From Marasmius tenuissimus (taxonomy: Eukaryota; Basidiomycota; Agaricomycetes; Agaricales; Marasmiaceae): 64,000 bases of DNA. Shown here in pieces: positions 37,828 to 49,658 of this stretch. The notes under the pieces are model-generated. The model was not told where the DNA came from and did not search any database. It was given only the letters and a program-made list of their open reading frames with translations. How positions within the stretch are numbered: the first letter of the stretch is position 1; each line of letters starts with the position of its first letter. The translations under genes were made by a program, and so were the position numbers. The DNA lies in contig JAQOTA010000044.1 of the NCBI GenBank assembly GCA_029532415.1, forward strand, positions 62,001 to 126,000, read 5' to 3'.

Positions 37828-38493
37828 CTACTCTCCGTCTCCTGCGGTCTTCGCTGCCTCTGTTGCAACTGATCTCGGTTCACCGTCTGTTTCATGAGCT
37901 CCTTGAGGGGCTTCCATGATACACGGCGGCTCGGATCGGAGAGATTGTGTCAAGGACCAAGTCCTTGGTCGCGGTCGTTGTTGCTGACTTGTGGCGCGCT
38001 CCGGATCTTCATTGCGAACAAACTGCACGGTGCCGCTGCCGCCGGCTTGTATGAATGCATGAGCTGAGGACAGCCGCAGCAAAAATAGGTCGTAGTACAC
38101 ACCTGCAGATCTTTTGGGTGGCTGCCGGCTTCTCCAGTGGCGCATGGGGACGATCGAGAGTACCAACAAAAACACCAGCGCAATAGCCAGAACGATTGGA
38201 ACCGTCCCATTGCCTTGTTCGGCAGAGCTCTCGTCGCCAGTGCTGGTCGGCCAGGAGGTAATATTTGCTGACATGTTGGGCAGTTGCCAGTGAGCACCGA
38301 TGGATGATGGAGGGAGCGCCAAGATATATATGAAGGCGGTTTCCTGAATGATATGCTGCTTATAAGTTGGGACAAGTTCCGGCTCAACGCCGCTGTTGTG
38401 GTTTCCTATTAGGGTGAGAACCAGCTGGTGGGCGGGTACACATTCGAAACTGATGGTGAGGTGCGCTACGATTAGCCCTTTATGGTTAATCAC
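37828..38493 (-). CDS. Hypothetical single-pass membrane protein
   Basis: An open frame of 221 codons. An internal ATG at 38274 would give 148 residues starting MSANITSWP. One strong membrane helix (VPIVLAIALVFLLVLSIVP) is followed by basic residues (RHWRSRQPPKR), so the C-terminus is predicted cytoplasmic. A Ser/Thr/Asn-rich segment lies before the helix. A 39-nt GT-AG stretch (GTGTGTACTACG…TCCTCAG, about 38065-38103) lies in frame and could be an intron. The upstream part (VPTYKQHIIQETAFIYIL) resembles an ectodomain, so more 5' exons may exist. No family was recognised. Confidence 0.5.
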   Translation of the reverse strand: MINHKGLIVAHLTISFECVPAHQLVLTLIGNHNSGVEPELVPTYKQHIIQETAFIYILALPPSSIGAHWQLPNMSANITSWPTSTGDESSAEQGNGTVPIVLAIALVFLLVLSIVPMRHWRSRQPPKRSAGVYYDLFLLRLSSAHAFIQAGGSGTVQFVRNEDPERATSQQQRPRPRTWSLTQSLRSEPPCIMEAPQGAHETDGEPRSVATEAAKTAGDGE

Positions 38494-38738
38494 AGAGGAT
38501 CATTGATTACAAACCTGAATCCTCCCTTGTTCGCTTGGTCACATCTGCGGTTTTTTGGCGTGTTTACGTGAGTTAGAGTCACGCAATTAGTCCTCAAAAC
38601 CGATCATTAATTTTCCCTGCATTCCCTGGATTCATTTCCCCTGCTCCCTGCAGGGAAAGTGCACTTTCTCCCTCTCCTAACTCCACCTGCATGCGTCTTG
38701 ATGCACAGGCACTAATACCTCGCCCACATTCGACGAAT

Positions 38739-39956
38739 ATGGGTAGTCAACCCAAGATCCAATCCTCGTGTGTCTTTTGATTCCCAAAGTAAAGGGTTTT
38801 TACACTGACGCGCGCAATTCGACTTGAACAACAGAAAGTTGCCGCCATCTGCGCTTCAAGTCGGCGGCAGCCTTCAAAAAAAATGGCAATGCAGTGTCTG
38901 TAACGCTGCATTTTTATCGAACTGCCACCTTGCTCGCCATTCCAAAATACACACCGGAGAACGAGAGTTTGAATGCCTGTTCCCAGGGTGCGGGTCGCGC
39001 TGGGCACGCAAGGACAACCTTCAGCAGCAGTGAGTTACACCGAATGTGTCATCTCTATGCTGGGGCATACTGACATTTCTTAGCTCTAGAATACACTGCG
39101 GTGGCAGCTCAAGGCGCGCCACAAAAAAGCGCAGAAGCTTGGATACTCCACACCATAATTCAACATCTTCCTCGCCACTCGAATACCCTCATCTTGCCCA
39201 GGCTGCGCTGCCAGCCGCTGCGGTCCACGCACAACACCTCACAACCTTTCCGCCGGTGCCTCTGCTTCCCATGATCTCTCGACGCGCCGCCTACAACAGG
39301 AACCCAGAAGGCGTCATGAGCAACTTTGATTACCGACCCAGCAGCGCTGAACATCTTTTGCCACCTGCATACCTCTCAGTACGACATTCTTTGATCGTTG
39401 ATTGAGCACTTTACTTATCTTTCTTTCCAAATCTAAACAGTATATTCCTTATCCCCTCATCGACGCGTCCATGTTCTCCCCATCAACGAGTTGCTCCTCG
39501 GGACAATCCTCTCCAACTTCGGGTCCCTTTACCCCAAGTGTATCGTACTCGCATATCTCACCCCTCCCCTCGGACTTCACGATGCTGCCGACTGCTAATG
39601 TTGACGATCCTCACACGTCAGAAAGGCCTGCATCCGATTCGTCTGCATCGTTGATGGCCGGCGACTTCGACATCTGCTCAATACCTCCCATCAAGCTAGG
39701 CATGAACAAGGATCACCATCAGCATCTCGAAAGCATACGCCAGATGGAAACATATTCCCCTGTATACAACGGCCAACTCTACCACAAGTACAAGTACGAG
39801 TCGCAGCAACATTTTGTCGACGAACATCCCGAGTTCTGCCAATTCTCAACGGACATTGATCTCTCCAATCTTATGCAGGGCTACCCCGGAGCTGCCATCG
39901 AGCCCCTAACTGCTCAGCCTCTCCCCCACCAATCTGACGCGCGCGCCTCATATTGA
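38739..39956 (+). CDS. C2H2 zinc-finger transcription factor
   Basis: Model: 38739-38767, 38835-39029, 39084-39378, 39441-39956, giving 344 residues, with introns of 67, 54 and 62 nt all in phase. Two adjacent C2H2 fingers lie near residues 22-75. The first is CSVCNAAFLSNC…HSKIH, with the linker HTGERE. The second has its last histidines joined across the intron (CLFPGCGSRWARKDN, then H…H). A basic patch (RRATKKRRS) follows, and then a long Ser/Pro-rich region with FSPSTS and FTPSVS typical of fungal regulators. It is probably a nuclear DNA-binding regulator; the target is unknown. The short first exon was chosen because no in-frame ATG exists in the finger exon. It appears intact. Confidence 0.85.
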
Positions 39957-40729
39957 GCTGGTCTCAGATGGACTCCTACCATATATTACCACTCGCGATT
40001 CCTTCCCTCACATCCCCACGTATTCGCCTTCATTGTACACTTTATCTTTCTTGGTTATTTCTTCTATCACTTGTACTACCCAACTCTCTCTTGGTTGTGC
40101 CGCCGACGCCCACTCTTCCTGTGTTCATCGTTAGCTTTATCTAGTGTTCTCCTCCAGTTGTGGCTTCATCATGACAAAGTCACATTTTTTGAATAGCCCT
40201 CCACCGTTTCGATACCCCACAACTCTCATCCCTAATATTCACGCTCATCACCTCGAACCGCGAACTCCAACGCGTATTTGTACCGCTTACTTATAGTATA
40301 TTTGCGCAATTCAAGAAATGCGTTACTCCTCGAGATTTCCAAGCCCCCACCCCCCTTCTCAGCTGGCAACTCCAATCTCTCCGACGGAGGGAGGAGCACC
40401 TAAAGGTAGGACCAGCGCTGAACAGTTCACAAATGGCATCATGAGTACCCTCGATTTCTGCCTCCTCGATTCCTGAGTCTGACGCTGCGTCTTCATTCGG
40501 CAGCAGGAGATGTTCCCGACAGTTTGAATCTGCACGCAGATGAAACACATAATACACGATTGGCCGGACTCTGAAGCGATTTACGGTTCTCCGCAACGTG
40601 GCGAACGCCACGAAGTTGCAGAGCCGTTTGCTCATTCGTCAGTTGGTTTTCGAGCGTTTCTTGAGGTCATTAAGTTGAGATTCTTGTCGATGATTTCATC
40701 TTGAAACATGCCTCCTCAGAAACCATACT
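39957..40729. other. No gene seen
   Basis: Probably the 3' region of the zinc-finger gene and then spacer. The minus-strand open frame 40291-40635 shows no motif. Confidence 0.45.
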
Positions 40730-42590
40730 AACAAGACCATTGTTGGGCTTGAATGGGTGCATTCTACTCTCGTTCTCAGGTACGACCGATGATGGTGACC
40801 GCTTCTTGTCAAAGCAGGCGCCTTTCCCATCACTTCCAAACTACGGACTCACTGGGAACATCCGGCATTGTAACCAAGACGTCGTGAGTAGAATCTCCTT
40901 CAGGTTGTCAGTGTCATGATGTCATCCCGACAAACTCGTAGAATGTATTGGCAATGTTCTGGTCCGTTTCGGAACGCGTGTGGTCATCGTGCGCTCCGAA
41001 GGCAAACCGACGATATTGATCATAACTTTCCGCTTCCTTCAACTAGACTAACTCGCTATTCTCCTTGAAGAATATCGGACAAGGGGTATTGAGTTCCTTT
41101 GGTGACTTTTTGACCTTCGGTCCTGTAATAAGCTGTGAGTGCCTTCAGCAACGTTGTCGCTATTGGCTACTCATCATGTTTCACTCCTAAATCCTCATCT
41201 CCTCAGTGGCGGACAACGTCGCGGCGGGAGCGATTACAGAAACAGTTTCATGCGGCGGGCCACTCATATACATACCTTTCAGAGGCGGGCGGAAAGACGT
41301 TAGTACCTCAGCTGGGCCCACGACTGTCCCTGAATTACAACAAGACCTAGCGTCGCACACCGAGTCTTTCAGACGGCAAGGATTCACGCAGTCGGAGATG
41401 ATAACTCTGGTGACTTGTGGACATGCGTTCGGCGGTGTCCGAAGAACTGACTTCGCTGATATTGCGCATGATCGACCCACGACTGATATGATGCTGTTTG
41501 ACGGGACGGACGCTTTGGTAAAACTGTGTAAGTTGCTTCAAATCATCTGCGTTGGAGTGTTCACTCAACTTGTTGCTCTCGCAAATCTCAGCATGACTGG
41601 GTATCTAGAGGGAACTACACCGAATCCGCTTGTTGTGGGGCCAAACACGACTGCGCCTAACTCGGACCTTCGGATATTCTCGAGCGACAGAAACGCCACT
41701 ATGCAGAGGCGAGTCGTGTGGATTCTCTATTTTCTGGTATTGACGAAAACTGAGCCTCGTCCTCACACTCCAGTCTCGAGTGCGTTAAAGCATTCAATCT
41801 CTTACCTCTGCAGTCACTGATCCATGATTGGCAGGTCCTGGATAATAGCTTTCCCTCAGACAGTCACGCTGTTCTACTCTGACCGCCGAGGATCCGTACC
41901 CGGCTACCCTTGTACAGGTTGCTCAAGTGCACCTAAACAAAGCATAACCAATGACAGATTCATGTTATCGAAACGGGGAATCAACGGATACACTACATAC
42001 GATTTCGACGCCAGCGTTAATGCTGCAGTTCGATTTTAAGATTTTGGTTCAAAGTCGACAGAGGGGATGGTTCAGAACCGGTGTTGGTAAATAACGACGG
42101 GGCTGGGTTGTTTGTCGAACAGGATACCCTCTTGTGCGACCTGTTACGTTCGCGAACTAAGCTAGTACCGAATAGTGATCCTAGCAAACCCCCGAAGTGG
42201 GTCGCGAATATTGTAGTCGTGGTAAGTCCCAGTTTATTCTCGACTTTCGCAGTGTGGACATCGATCTCATTGGTTCAGTTCAAAACCGGTGGCGCAAGTT
42301 CGGTTCCCAGCATTTCATTCACAACGTGGGAGCCCCACACGGATGCCGAGCCCGCGACTCCCGTCCGGACAGCAGCACCTGTGACCGTGGACCCTCTATT
42401 CCCACCGCAGTTGGGGTACACATTCTACTCCGGGAATGAGGCCATCGGGCCTGCAGCTGGAGCTTGTAGCACAAGTCGGGGGAGGAACAATCAAAGAGGG
42501 GCCTGTGCAAGCTCTCCGGATTCGACTACTAATGACAGGCGGCGAGGATTTTGTAGCGTTTCACTAACTATAACTTATGTACTCTGAGGT
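40730..42590 (+). pseudogene. Fungal heme peroxidase, decayed
   Basis: Weak N-terminal remnant near 40745 (GLNGCILLSFS). Clear core at 41206-41530: IPFRGGRKDVSTSAGP, PELQQDLASHTESFRRQGF, and the proximal histidine motif TCGHAFGGV (His at about 41422). Then YLEGTTPNPLVVG and NSDLRIFSSDRNATM (about 41600-41705). The C-terminal beta-rich part follows: TVTLFYSDRRG, YDFDASVNA, then after a one-base frame change near 42035, FWFKVDRGDGSEPVLVNNDG, and later GYTFYSGNEA. This order is that of the secreted plant-type peroxidase family of Agaricomycetes with a long C-terminal domain. The family uses peroxide to oxidise organic substrates. The distal-histidine helix is not found, and several splice phases fail. 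Confidence 0.8.
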
Positions 42591-42810
42591 CTAGTAGAAC
42601 GGGATTTATGTCGAAAGCAACGAGCACTCTTGAACCAGCCTCAAACGTGTTCAGACTCACGATTGATCACCGAATTCGCCCTATCTCGAGGAGAAGATCA
42701 AAACAGCGCAAGTTCATGCGGCGTGTCATTCATTCAATCGATTATGCGGTTATTCTCTTGGTTTTCCTCGACTCCTGACTTCACGAGGCTAGAGCTGACT
42801 TTTAACCAGA

Positions 42811-42960
42811 TTTGACTTCTTTTGCGGTGGTACCTTTCCACACAGATGCCCCGTGGATGGAAGTCTCAGCCGCCGTATCTGAAGCGAAGATTGAGCAACT
42901 TCGCAGCATTGGTGATCTACCACGAACTATCGCGGGAGGCCTTCGCGCGCACGATGAGAT
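42811..42960 (+). other. Orphan exon-like stretch
   Basis: After a plausible AG at 42810, a frame reads FAVVPFHTDAPWMEVSAAVS and continues to HDEI followed by GTAAGT. It has good coding composition but no recognised family and no neighbouring exons. Confidence 0.35.
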
Positions 42961-45705
42961 CGTAAGTATTCTAGGGTCTGGGTAAATGCTGATTGTGATC
43001 TGCACCACAAGGCACGGATAGGCTAAAGCCCACATGAGTTTATGATGTCGGTAGTCAGGTGCTTGTTGATACTCTTGACCCGTCCGCAAGACACGCGCAT
43101 TATGCTGGGCTCCGGCCTCCAAGAGTACCACAGGCGGCGCAAAGATCGAAGTCCCTTCCTGAATTAGCAATAGGTCAGCCGGTGAACATCAACTGGCGAG
43201 AAAGATATCTATGAACTCTAGAAACCGTAAATTAGACGAAGAAAACCTTTGTGGCTAAAAACAAGTGGTATGTGCGCAAACCTACTTACATGCAATTGGT
43301 CGACTACTAGGATGGTCGTTTTCGTCTACGATCTCTTGTTACGCCACCCAGCCAGATATGGATGGTTAATACTCACCGATCAGGCTTGTTGGGAGTCCAG
43401 CTTTCCAGCCAACATAGGGATGCCTCAGTTCACCTCTCTCACGATCGTCGAGGGAAGTCAAGACTTTCACCGAGATCGATACTCGATTGATGCTGAGCAC
43501 AAGCACGGATAGCTATCTCGAGCGGATGCCTGGATAAATTAGAGATCTAGTTGATCAGGCGGACTCGCGCTGACAAGCGAAATATTACCTTACCTTCAGC
43601 CGATTTTTGGAACGGGGAAAGGTCTACGTTTCCAAAAAACATGAGAGGGAATTCAAGAACAGAAGGGCGCCGACGTACGTTAACTGTTCCGTGTCTTGAT
43701 TGAGGATTATAACTTGTTATACGTACTATAGGGTCAAGACTGATAGCCAGAAGATATCGCTGGATAGAGACCAGACCAGTCTCGTGAATTCCAGCTCTTG
43801 TCAAAACCCTGGTAGACTTGAACTGTACCGAGCGAGAACATTCACCTTTCCAACTCACAGTCTAGAGGAATCATATCACTGGTTTCGAATTGACGTTATA
43901 GATAAAATGATACCCTTCGTCCTCCCTGTTAAGCCTCCGGAGAGTCGGTTCGACCTTCTATCCCGCTTGTACTCGTAGAAGGGGGAAAAATTATGCACTC
44001 GATATTGCCTCTCCGAGATGGACGGCGGTCGAGTTTTCGGACTTGAGGAACAGGAGGCCTAACGTTTCCAGGAATTTGGAACTACCCGTGTCCAGCGGTA
44101 ACGGAAATTTATCCTCAGATCCTGAAAGGCGTACAATATCAGGACGATCCTACAAACAAACGGTAGAACGACGGAATTTATGTTTCACCCGTATTTTTAC
44201 GGTGAGAAGAGCTGGGAGTGTATGATTCGTTTTGCGCGGGACGGGATGAAGACTGTTGGCTGAGGATGTCGCTGGATAAAGAACCTCGACCTCTTCTCCG
44301 GCTCTTGTATACCCAACAGATCTTATTGGCGTCGGTAGAGTCGGGAAGAAGAGGTCCCGCGAATGTAGAGTATAGACTCTCTGAAAAGGGCGAGGTTGGG
44401 GTGTACATTTTTTATGGAAGGGTAGGTGAGAGATCGGTAGGGTCAGAGCGAAGCAGGCGACTTACTTTTTCCTTGAAACGAGTGTGGCCGTCTACCAAGA
44501 ATCCACTCGTGAGCGTAAGGCCGTGCTAAAGATAAACATTCATAGCGGGATGCATGAGAACAACGAGTAGATTTTCTAGGTGGCTTCCCTTGTCAGAGGC
44601 TGGAGTGATTCACTTCATGAACCCGAAGGGAGAGAGAGGATCCCCAGATTGAACACGGAAGACGTACCTTGATAGCTTGATCAATGTTAAGTTGAAGAGA
44701 ATGATTCCGACGCGAACTCAAACCTATGAAACGGGGTGATTACTTGGGCACGAGAAGGGTTCAGGACGACCCACGAGGTACTAGACCACGCTTTCCATTC
44801 GTAGCGTTGGTAGGCGGCGTTGAATCTTGAGGGACTAGGTTGGATGAACGATCGACGGTTGAGAGAACTAGAGAAACGGGTAGCATCAGCTCTGTAAGAT
44901 AGACTAGCGTCGGTGGCGAAAAAAGGGAAATACTTACAAGCGCACAGGGCGATTTCTGGTCATTTCATCGGGCGCGGATAGGCCAAAGCCCGGATGAGAA
45001 TTGATCCCCGGATTAGGATATCAGTGATCAGAGAGCTCGCTGGCACTCTTGCGAAATAACAGAAATCGTAGCCTTGAAGCAAGAGATGTAAACTCCGAGC
45101 TGGTAGCGGGCGTTGAGCGAGTAAGCCGGCTGACAATGTTCGGATTGGCACGTGATCGGGTTTCCGCATTGACGGGGATTGGTTGCCGTTGTCGCGGAAA
45201 TGAATTTTCATACCGAGTGACTTTTCTGTGGGCTTTGGTGGCAAAAAGAAGGACAAAGACACGCAGAAAAGGTGGAAAAGTTGAAGATAGATTCCTAGAA
45301 CACAAACTGGCGCGGAAGTCCAGGCGAAGTCGGAAGAAACGAAAAAAGGTACGCGAAGAGTCCGGACCGCGAGTCGGGACGGCAAAAGTGCCGGTTTCCC
45401 AGGCTCTCCACGTGGATTCCCATTCCGTCGTCACTGGTTGCTGCGACGACAACCGATCCGTTTTTCTCTCCTCCACCACCCACACCTTTCCTTTTTCTCC
45501 CTCCATTCTCTCTTTTTCCTTCCTCAACACCTTTTATACGTGGTCAAGATCGCTTTAGGAAGGAATTGAACAAGTTCTGGTGGGAGAATACGGGAATTAG
45601 GTGAGTTACTGCTTTGCCTTTGGGCGAGGAGGGACAACGATGAACTGACGATTTTTCCTCAGTGGCAATGGCAGTTTACTCGACCTCTAACGTTGACTGG
45701 CCATC
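42961..45705. other. No confident gene
   Basis: Minus-strand stretches near 43170-43010 and 45385-44960 share a GGATAGGCYAAAGCCC block and may be diverged copies of one sequence. Minus-strand 44408-44040 is open and Ser/Arg-rich. None could be assigned. Confidence 0.35.
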
Positions 45706-48565
45706 ATGAACCAGCAGTTAGCGCTTCAGCAACGCCCAGAGTCGGTCAACGACCTCAGCAAACTTTCCGGCACATCCGGTGTTGTCGTTGTTGCCTGCCT
45801 TAGGGAACGGTTCGTGACCGACATCGTCTGCACCAACATTGGATTTAGCAGTCTGGTTGCCGCCGCACATCTCTCGGCTGGCCAGCAGTGCCTGCTGCCA
45901 TATGAAGAGGACCACGCAGGATTAGGGGCGTGGTCAATGGGGTTTCCAATGCAGCAGCGGCTGCTGCACTCTGCTGGCTCTGCCGGCGTGTGCGTGCTCC
46001 ATATCGTTAGCGGCTGGTCCTGCTTGCCTTTGGCAGTGGCACCTAACCGTTGCGGTCGCACTCACATGCCAGGTATCCAGCTAGCGCAGCCCTGTTTCCT
46101 GTGGAACCCTAGGTTTCAACACCAAACACCTTCTGCTACCTCGTCGCTGGCGCTTCGCAGGAGGAACTGACCTCCGTTTTTTGTGTCAACCCGAACGATT
46201 CCTAGCTTCCGAATCAGTTGGAGGGTAGGAGTGTGAAGGGCCAAGTCCGGAGCTTTGGGTTGGCGGAGATTGCGAAGAGGTGTGGGGTCGTGTTTGAGGT
46301 GAATATGACACCGGATGAGTTTTGTGAGAGGTATGAGGAAGGGGTGGCCGAGGTTGGGGTTGTGGAGGGTGCCGAGAAGGAGAGGGTGCAGCAGGCGAGG
46401 ACGGCGCTTGGTTTGGAGGGCATGGACACTGTTCTCGGGAATCAACAGGTACAGTTCCCCCTTCTCTTCCTCTCGCTGAACAATTTCCTGATTAGTACGT
46501 TAGGTCTACCTCTCGCAAGCGGCCTTCCACCTCCTGGAAGATCAACTTCGTTCACGGGGCGCCGAAGAGCAGAAACGCAACCGTTTGCGGGACGCTGAGG
46601 CAGAGGCAGGACTGAGTTTTGTGAGAGGTATGGGGAAGGGATGGCTGAGGTTGGAGTTATGGAGGGTACCGAGAAGGAGAGAGTGCAGCAGGCGAGAACG
46701 GCGTTTGGATTAGAGAGTATGGATATTGTTCTTGGGAACCAACAGGTGAGCTTTTCTTCTCTTTTCTTCTCGCTGAACAATTTCCTGATTCATTTGTTAG
46801 GTTTACCTCTCGCAAGCGGCCTTCCACCTCCTAGAAGATCAACTTCGTTCGCGGGACGCCGAGGAACAGAAACGCAACCGTTTACGGGACGCCGAGGCAG
46901 AGGCAGGACTCGGTCCTCGTGCCCTCGCCGACCCGTACGCTCCCTATCACTCTCCCTATCACTCTCCCGGTCTCGATGCTGCCGAAGGTGACGACCCTTG
47001 GGCTGCCGGCTACGGCGATGCCTTCAACCCCTCCAGTCAACAGCTACCTCTCGTCTCCAACGCTTCCCCTTTCATTCGTGCCGACCAATACGATGATGAA
47101 TACGACGAAAACCGTTCCCTCCGCAGTGAAGACGACCGCAGCCGGGTAACCAGCCAACGAGACGATTCGGCGTCCAACTTTGGCTCGGAGAGCTGTGCCC
47201 CCTCGCGGAACATGTTCCACAACGCCGAGAAGGCTGGTTTAGCCAACAAGGAAGCTCTTCCCGGCGAGGTTCAGGAGGGTGAGACGACCGAAGTCGTCAA
47301 GGAAAGCTCTGCTCGTCGTCGTTGGGTCGCCTTGTGCTGGATCCTCACGTGGTGGCTCCCGAACCCGTGCTTGACCTACATTGGTCGCATGAAGCGGTTA
47401 GACGTTCGTCAGGCATGGAGAGAGAAGCTCGCCCTCAACATGATGATTTGGTTTGCTTGTGGATGCTCCATCTTCATCATCGCCGTCCTCGGGTTGTTGA
47501 TCTGTCCGACTCAGCACGTATACAGTACAACTGAGCTGGCGGGTCACTCGTTCCAGAACAACCCGGATAATGTCATGACGGCTATACGAGGGGAGGTTTT
47601 CGACTTGACGAAGCTCTCGCAGTTCCACCAGAGGGCTGCGCCGGTCATTGAACCAAAGAAGGTCTTGGCTTACGGGGGTAAATCCATCGACGATATGTTC
47701 CCTATGCAGGTATGTCACTTTGCTCGTTGCTTCGTGTGTTTCTCTAACCTCTCTTGGATCAGTGCCGTTTGTGACGGTGTCAACGGAAACCTCAGCCCCT
47801 TCGTTTCGTTCAACCCGAAGAACAACTCGGACCCCAATGCTCTCTATCACGACTTCCGTTCCTACACCAACGACTCTCGGCCCGACTGGTACTACGAGCA
47901 GATGATCACGATGCGCTACCTCGCTCGCGTTGGTTTCGTCGGCTACTCTCCCAAGGAAATCAAGAACACGGCACATTCCTCTCGGTCTGCCGGCGTCTAC
48001 AACGGCCTCATCTACGACGTTACCGACTACATCAAGAGTTCCGGTAGTCTGTCTGCACCCAACGGCGAAGTTCCCCCCGACGGTGCTTCCGGAGATCGAG
48101 ACTTCATGCACTCAGCCGCCATCGACATCTTCCGTTTCAACAGCGGCAGCGGGGACATCACCAAGCAGCTCAACAACCTCAACATCGACAGTGCCACCCT
48201 CGCTCGTCAGAAGACCTGCCTCCGAAACATCTTCACCATTGGAAAGGTCGATAACCGGAACAGCGCCCAGTGTCAGTTCGCGACGTACATCCTCCTCGCC
48301 ATCTCCATCATCATGATTTCGGTCACTGGGTTCAAATTCCTCGCCTCTACCAACTTTGGTAGTCCAAGAGTGCCTGAGGACCACGACAAATTCGTTATCT
48401 GCCCCCAACTTGGACCCGGAACCGTTGAGTTTCGTCTCGTTGGGAGAAGGAGCAAAGCAACACAACACGGGGAAGGTCTACTCCGGGCTTTACGAATGTT
48501 CTGGACACGTTGTGCCGCACCTTGTCGCCGCCGAGGCTGGGAAGCCAAATGAGAGGTCGAGGCGC
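45706..48565 (+). pseudogene. Myosin-motor (class V-type) chitin synthase, decayed and truncated
   Basis: Start of the motor domain at 45706 (DLSKLSGTSG; VACLRERFVTDIVCTNIG). Most of the motor is then missing, and it resumes near 46165 (CVNPNDS, in-frame TAG, LPNQLEGRSVKGQVRSFGL). A 297-bp block is duplicated (see 46317-46910). From about 46800 the frame is long and open: DAEAEAGL, NASPFIRADQYDDEYDENRS, SARRRWVALCWILTWWLPNP (membrane), IRGEVFDLTKL (cytochrome b5-like), LARQKTCLRNIFTIGKVDNR, then another membrane helix and [10 protein letters not shown] at 48390. The next segment expected in the family is deleted, and reading resumes in another frame at [20 protein letters not shown], ending at ERSR near 48563. 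The catalytic GT2 core beyond this is absent. Intact relatives make chitin at the plasma membrane. Confidence 0.88.
46317..46910 (+). repeat. Tandem duplication, two 297-bp copies
   Basis: Copies 46317-46613 and 46614-46910 are exactly equal in length and about 87% identical by eye. Each holds an exon end (YEEGVAEVGVVEG / YGEGMAEVGVMEG … LGNQQ), a small intron and the next exon's start (LSQAAFHLLEDQL…RDAEAEAGL). The unit is 99 codons. Confidence 0.9.
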
Positions 48566-49481
48566 TACTCGGAATCTCATCTCTCCAATCTGTCGAGGTC
48601 AATTGGTGTGGACTTCGTTCACTTGCAAGCATCCTATCAGGCGGTTTCAATACCGCTGGTTGGAATGGCTTGCCGCACACATTGGGCGTACCACAACACG
48701 GGACTCACACTGGTCCAACTCATATCGTCCTCGGCGCAGGCTCTTGGAAGCTTGCCGCCAACGTTACGAAGGAAAACGTTAAACTCCTTGGTCTTCACCC
48801 GGGGGTGTTGGCGCATGGAATGCTTCGTGCAGTTACGCGAGCGCTCAGAACATCGATCGAGGAGCTTCTTATTGTAGGCGAGTTTCCCAGAGGCAGCTAC
48901 TTCTCAACGTGTGCTTTAACGAGGATGAAGACGTACCGCGGACCCCTCCCCTTCGTAACGGAATTCCTTCTGAGGGAGAATTCTGCGAAGGTTCTTTCGT
49001 TAACCGATTCCAACGCACCGGCGAATGGTTTGAAGCTAGACCTCTCAGCGCTGCCACCGTCTGAGACGATCAAGGAGTTCACGTTCTCCGACCAATGGCC
49101 CGACTCCTATATGTTTCCCGCCATTGCCGCCGCCCTTCCGAATCTCCAAGTCTTGAGAATCAGAATTGAAGTCCAAACATCTTTGGTACGTTTTTCTGTT
49201 GTTCAAATTTGAATGGTGCCTGATTTTGACTCATTGAAAAGGGATCGATGCACACCCTTGCAACGAATCATCTGTCCGCCATGGAAAACCTGCGTGTTTT
49301 TTGGCTTTACAACGAAAATCGTTCGTCGTTTACCGAAGAGGAAATCGACGAGATTATTCTACGATGGGACCCCTCCGTTCCGGGCATCCTACAAATTCGT
49401 CTGGATCCAAATTGTGTGATGGATCGCGGGGCGTTGCCTTACGAATGGCTCACCAGTGTCGCATCTGTTGGCGGCGGCTAA
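48553..49481 (+). CDS. LRR/F-box-type protein fragment, C-terminal part
   Basis: Open from the break with the chitin-synthase remnant: [20 protein letters not shown], then [20 protein letters not shown] and [14 protein letters not shown]. Then [18 protein letters not shown] and [17 protein letters not shown], ending at 49185. A 56-nt intron (49186-49241) joins in phase to [20 protein letters not shown] and a stop at 49481. Leucine spacing is that of Agaricomycete F-box/LRR proteins. No F-box or start codon is present; the 5' part is replaced by chitin-synthase sequence, so this is probably a non-functional fragment. A usable ATG at 48670 exists but begins mid-solenoid. Confidence 0.55.
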
Positions 49482-49658
49482 GCGCTGATCCTCAAAACTG
49501 AGGACAGGTGACTTCGGTTTGTCTCTCCTACCCCATGTCTGATTCTTTGTTGTACTCTGCCTGTCAGTTCTAGAACCGTCGTAATACTTATAACTGAATA
49601 TTTGAAGTCTGCTCTATGTATCCCATCTCCTAGCTTCCGTTTCGTTCGTGTCTCCAGT

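Noticed and set aside
45049..45558. 169-codon open frames on both strands
   Set aside because: Arg/Lys/Ser-rich on both strands, with no motif; probably the promoter region upstream of the chitin-synthase remnant.
47398..48111. 237-codon open frame on the minus strand
   Set aside because: Antisense to the chitin-synthase remnant, whose codons match the family on the plus strand.
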